In this document: in pieces, positions 5,356 to 6,431 of the stretch
Position numbering within the stretch: position 1 is the first letter of the stretch
How the letters are laid out: every line of letters starts with the position of its first letter
Assembly (NCBI GenBank): GCA_005889285.1
Contig: VBFF01000166.1
Span: 1-6,431 of the forward strand
DNA: 6,431 nt
Direction of reading: 5' to 3'
Origin: Chloroflexota bacterium
GTDB taxonomy: Bacteria > Chloroflexota > Dormibacteria > CF-121
Made by a program: the position numbers and the translations under genes
The notes under the pieces: generated by a model
What the model was told of the DNA's origin: nothing
What the model saw: the letters and a program-made list of their open reading frames with translations, nothing else
Database searches by the model: none

Positions 5356-6339
5356 ATGCTTACCAGCATCAAGTCGGTCGGCAGCTATGTTCCGTCCGGC
5401 ATCCTGACCAACGCTGACCTCGAGAAGATCGTCGAGACATCCGATACGTGGATCCGCGAGCGGACCGGTATCCACGAGCGACGGATCGCGGCCGTTAACG
5501 AGACGGCCACCGACCTGGCCGCTGAAGCCGCCCGGGACGCGCTGCGCGTAGCCGGCTTGCGCCCGCAGGACACCGACCTCATCGTGTGCAGCACCTCGAC
5601 GCCCGACTCGATGTTCCCCTCGGTCGCGTCTCGCGTTCAGGAACGGCTGGGTGCGCACGGACCCGCGTTCGATGTGCAGGCGGCCTGCACCGGCTTCCTT
5701 TACGCGATGAGCATTGCCGACCGCTTCGTCAGTGGGGGCGAGTCCAAACAGGCGATCGTGATCGGCAGCGAGACGCTCACGAAGATCCTCAACTTCAAGG
5801 ATCGAGGCACCTGCGTCGTCTTCGGTGACGGCGCGGGCGCTGTCGTGTTGGGGCCGAGCAGCAACGGCGCCGGCATCAAGTCATCGGTATTGGGATCGGA
5901 CGGTTCCGGCGGCGACCTTATCTATGTCGCGCCCGGTGCCGACGGCCCGGAAGGCCGCGGCCGTCCCGAAATCCGCATGGACGGTCGCAAAGTCTTCCGC
6001 TTCGCCACCGAAATCCTCGCCCAGGCCACCCTCCAGGCGCTGGAGAAGGCCAACGTCCCCCTCGAGGACGTCAAGCTGATCGTCCCGCACCAGGCCAATG
6101 CCCGCATCATCGAGGCCGCCGGTAAGCGGCTGGGCGTGGGTGCCGACGTCATGGTCAACGAGATCGCCAACTACGGCAACACCTCGACCGCGTCGATTCC
6201 GCTCGCGCTCAAGGATGCGCTGGCCGCCGGCCGGCTCAAATCCGGCGATCATCTCGTCCTTGTCGGGTTCGGGGCCGGGCTGACCTGGGGTGCTTGCGTC
6301 ATCAAGTGGGAAGGCGCGCCCGTCAGGGCCGCGGCTTAA
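5356..6339 (+). CDS. fabH: 3-oxoacyl-ACP synthase III (beta-ketoacyl-ACP synthase III)
   Basis: This 327-residue enzyme starts type II fatty acid synthesis by condensing an acyl-CoA (acetyl-CoA or a branched primer) with malonyl-ACP in the cytosol. The length is typical of the family. The catalytic triad is complete: Cys111 in DVQAACTGF (106-114), His245 in VPHQAN (243-248) and Asn275 in NYGNTS (272-277). The N-terminal SDTWIRERTGIHERR (29-43) is the conserved CoA-binding region, with Trp32 and Arg36. GDGAGAVVL (157-165) and the C-terminal GFGAGLTWG (304-312) are further thiolase-fold signatures. The ATG follows GGGGAGAGG, with the GGAG core four bases away. It stands divergent to hsp20 and directly precedes a probable accD, which fits a fatty-acid initiation operon. 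Primer preference cannot be read from the sequence with certainty. Confidence 0.97.
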   Translation: MLTSIKSVGSYVPSGILTNADLEKIVETSDTWIRERTGIHERRIAAVNETATDLAAEAARDALRVAGLRPQDTDLIVCSTSTPDSMFPSVASRVQERLGAHGPAFDVQAACTGFLYAMSIADRFVSGGESKQAIVIGSETLTKILNFKDRGTCVVFGDGAGAVVLGPSSNGAGIKSSVLGSDGSGGDLIYVAPGADGPEGRGRPEIRMDGRKVFRFATEILAQATLQALEKANVPLEDVKLIVPHQANARIIEAAGKRLGVGADVMVNEIANYGNTSTASIPLALKDALAAGRLKSGDHLVLVGFGAGLTWGACVIKWEGAPVRAAA

Positions 6340-6342
6340 CCC

Positions 6343-6431
6343 ATGTTTCGTCCCAAAACGAGGTATGTCGCCCTTCCGTCGCCGCGCGCCGGCGTCGGCG
6401 AAGAGGTCGACCGGCTCACCTGCCCCAAGTG
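6343..6431 (+). CDS. accD: Probable acetyl-CoA carboxylase carboxyltransferase beta subunit (N-terminal fragment)
   Basis: Only 29 codons and two bases are visible; the gene runs off the right edge. The start reads MFRPKTRYVALPSPRAGVG and continues to RLTCPK, with the next codon beginning TG, so Cys or Trp is possible. AccD proteins commonly begin with a short basic stretch (MFRKPKY-like) and then a four-cysteine zinc ribbon whose first pair is CPxC. The fragment fits this if the cut codon is Cys. The position three bases after fabH supports malonyl-CoA supply for the FabH reaction. The ribosome binding site is weak (AGGG about 14 bases upstream), so coupling to fabH translation is likely. 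Another zinc-ribbon protein cannot be excluded from so short a piece. Confidence 0.5.
   Translation, partial: MFRPKTRYVALPSPRAGVGEEVDRLTCPK

Overview
The window is GC-rich, roughly 60-65% by eye, with strong G/C preference at third codon positions. It carries tightly packed bacterial genes with good GGAGG-type ribosome binding sites. The best-fitting source is a free-living, respiring, possibly menaquinone-using bacterium of Chloroflexota-like or neighbouring uncultured phyla. This rests on a split cytochrome b of the b6/subunit IV type, a bacterial GH15 glucosidase and a fabH-accD arrangement. No marker gene fixes the taxonomy, so treat it as a weak inference.

Positions 1-4146, all on the minus strand and read right to left, look like one transcription unit. 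It starts with a cytosolic GH15 glucoamylase-type glycoside hydrolase. Next comes a very small one-helix membrane protein whose stop codon shares a base with the next start. Then follow a Rieske iron-sulfur protein, a b6-type cytochrome b, a subunit IV-like second half of cytochrome b, and the beginning of a membrane-anchored protein cut by the window edge that is probably the c-type cytochrome. Together the last five would form a quinol:cytochrome c oxidoreductase that passes electrons from membrane quinol to a c-type cytochrome and pumps protons. The cytochrome b half has b6f-like histidine spacing and the cysteine that binds an extra covalent heme (ci/cn) in the b6f/Firmicutes group.

Positions 4147-4205 are a short divergent control region. 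A YjbQ/UPF0047 gene (secondary thiamine-phosphate synthase family) reads rightwards from it and ends in a perfect hairpin that can serve as a terminator on both strands. The facing minus-strand gene is an Hsp20 small heat-shock protein. Positions 5181-5355 are a second divergent control region with recognisable sigma70-like elements for hsp20 and for fabH. fabH (ketoacyl-ACP synthase III) is followed after three bases by the start of a probable accD, so the right end is a fatty-acid initiation operon.

Most of the window is ordinary housekeeping and respiration. The least-described items are the small membrane ORF coupled to the Rieske gene, the long insertion between the two Rieske cluster boxes, the altered Qo motif in subunit IV, and the apparent linkage of a glucan-degrading enzyme with a bc complex. 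I see no mobile element, CRISPR array, RNA gene or defence system here.
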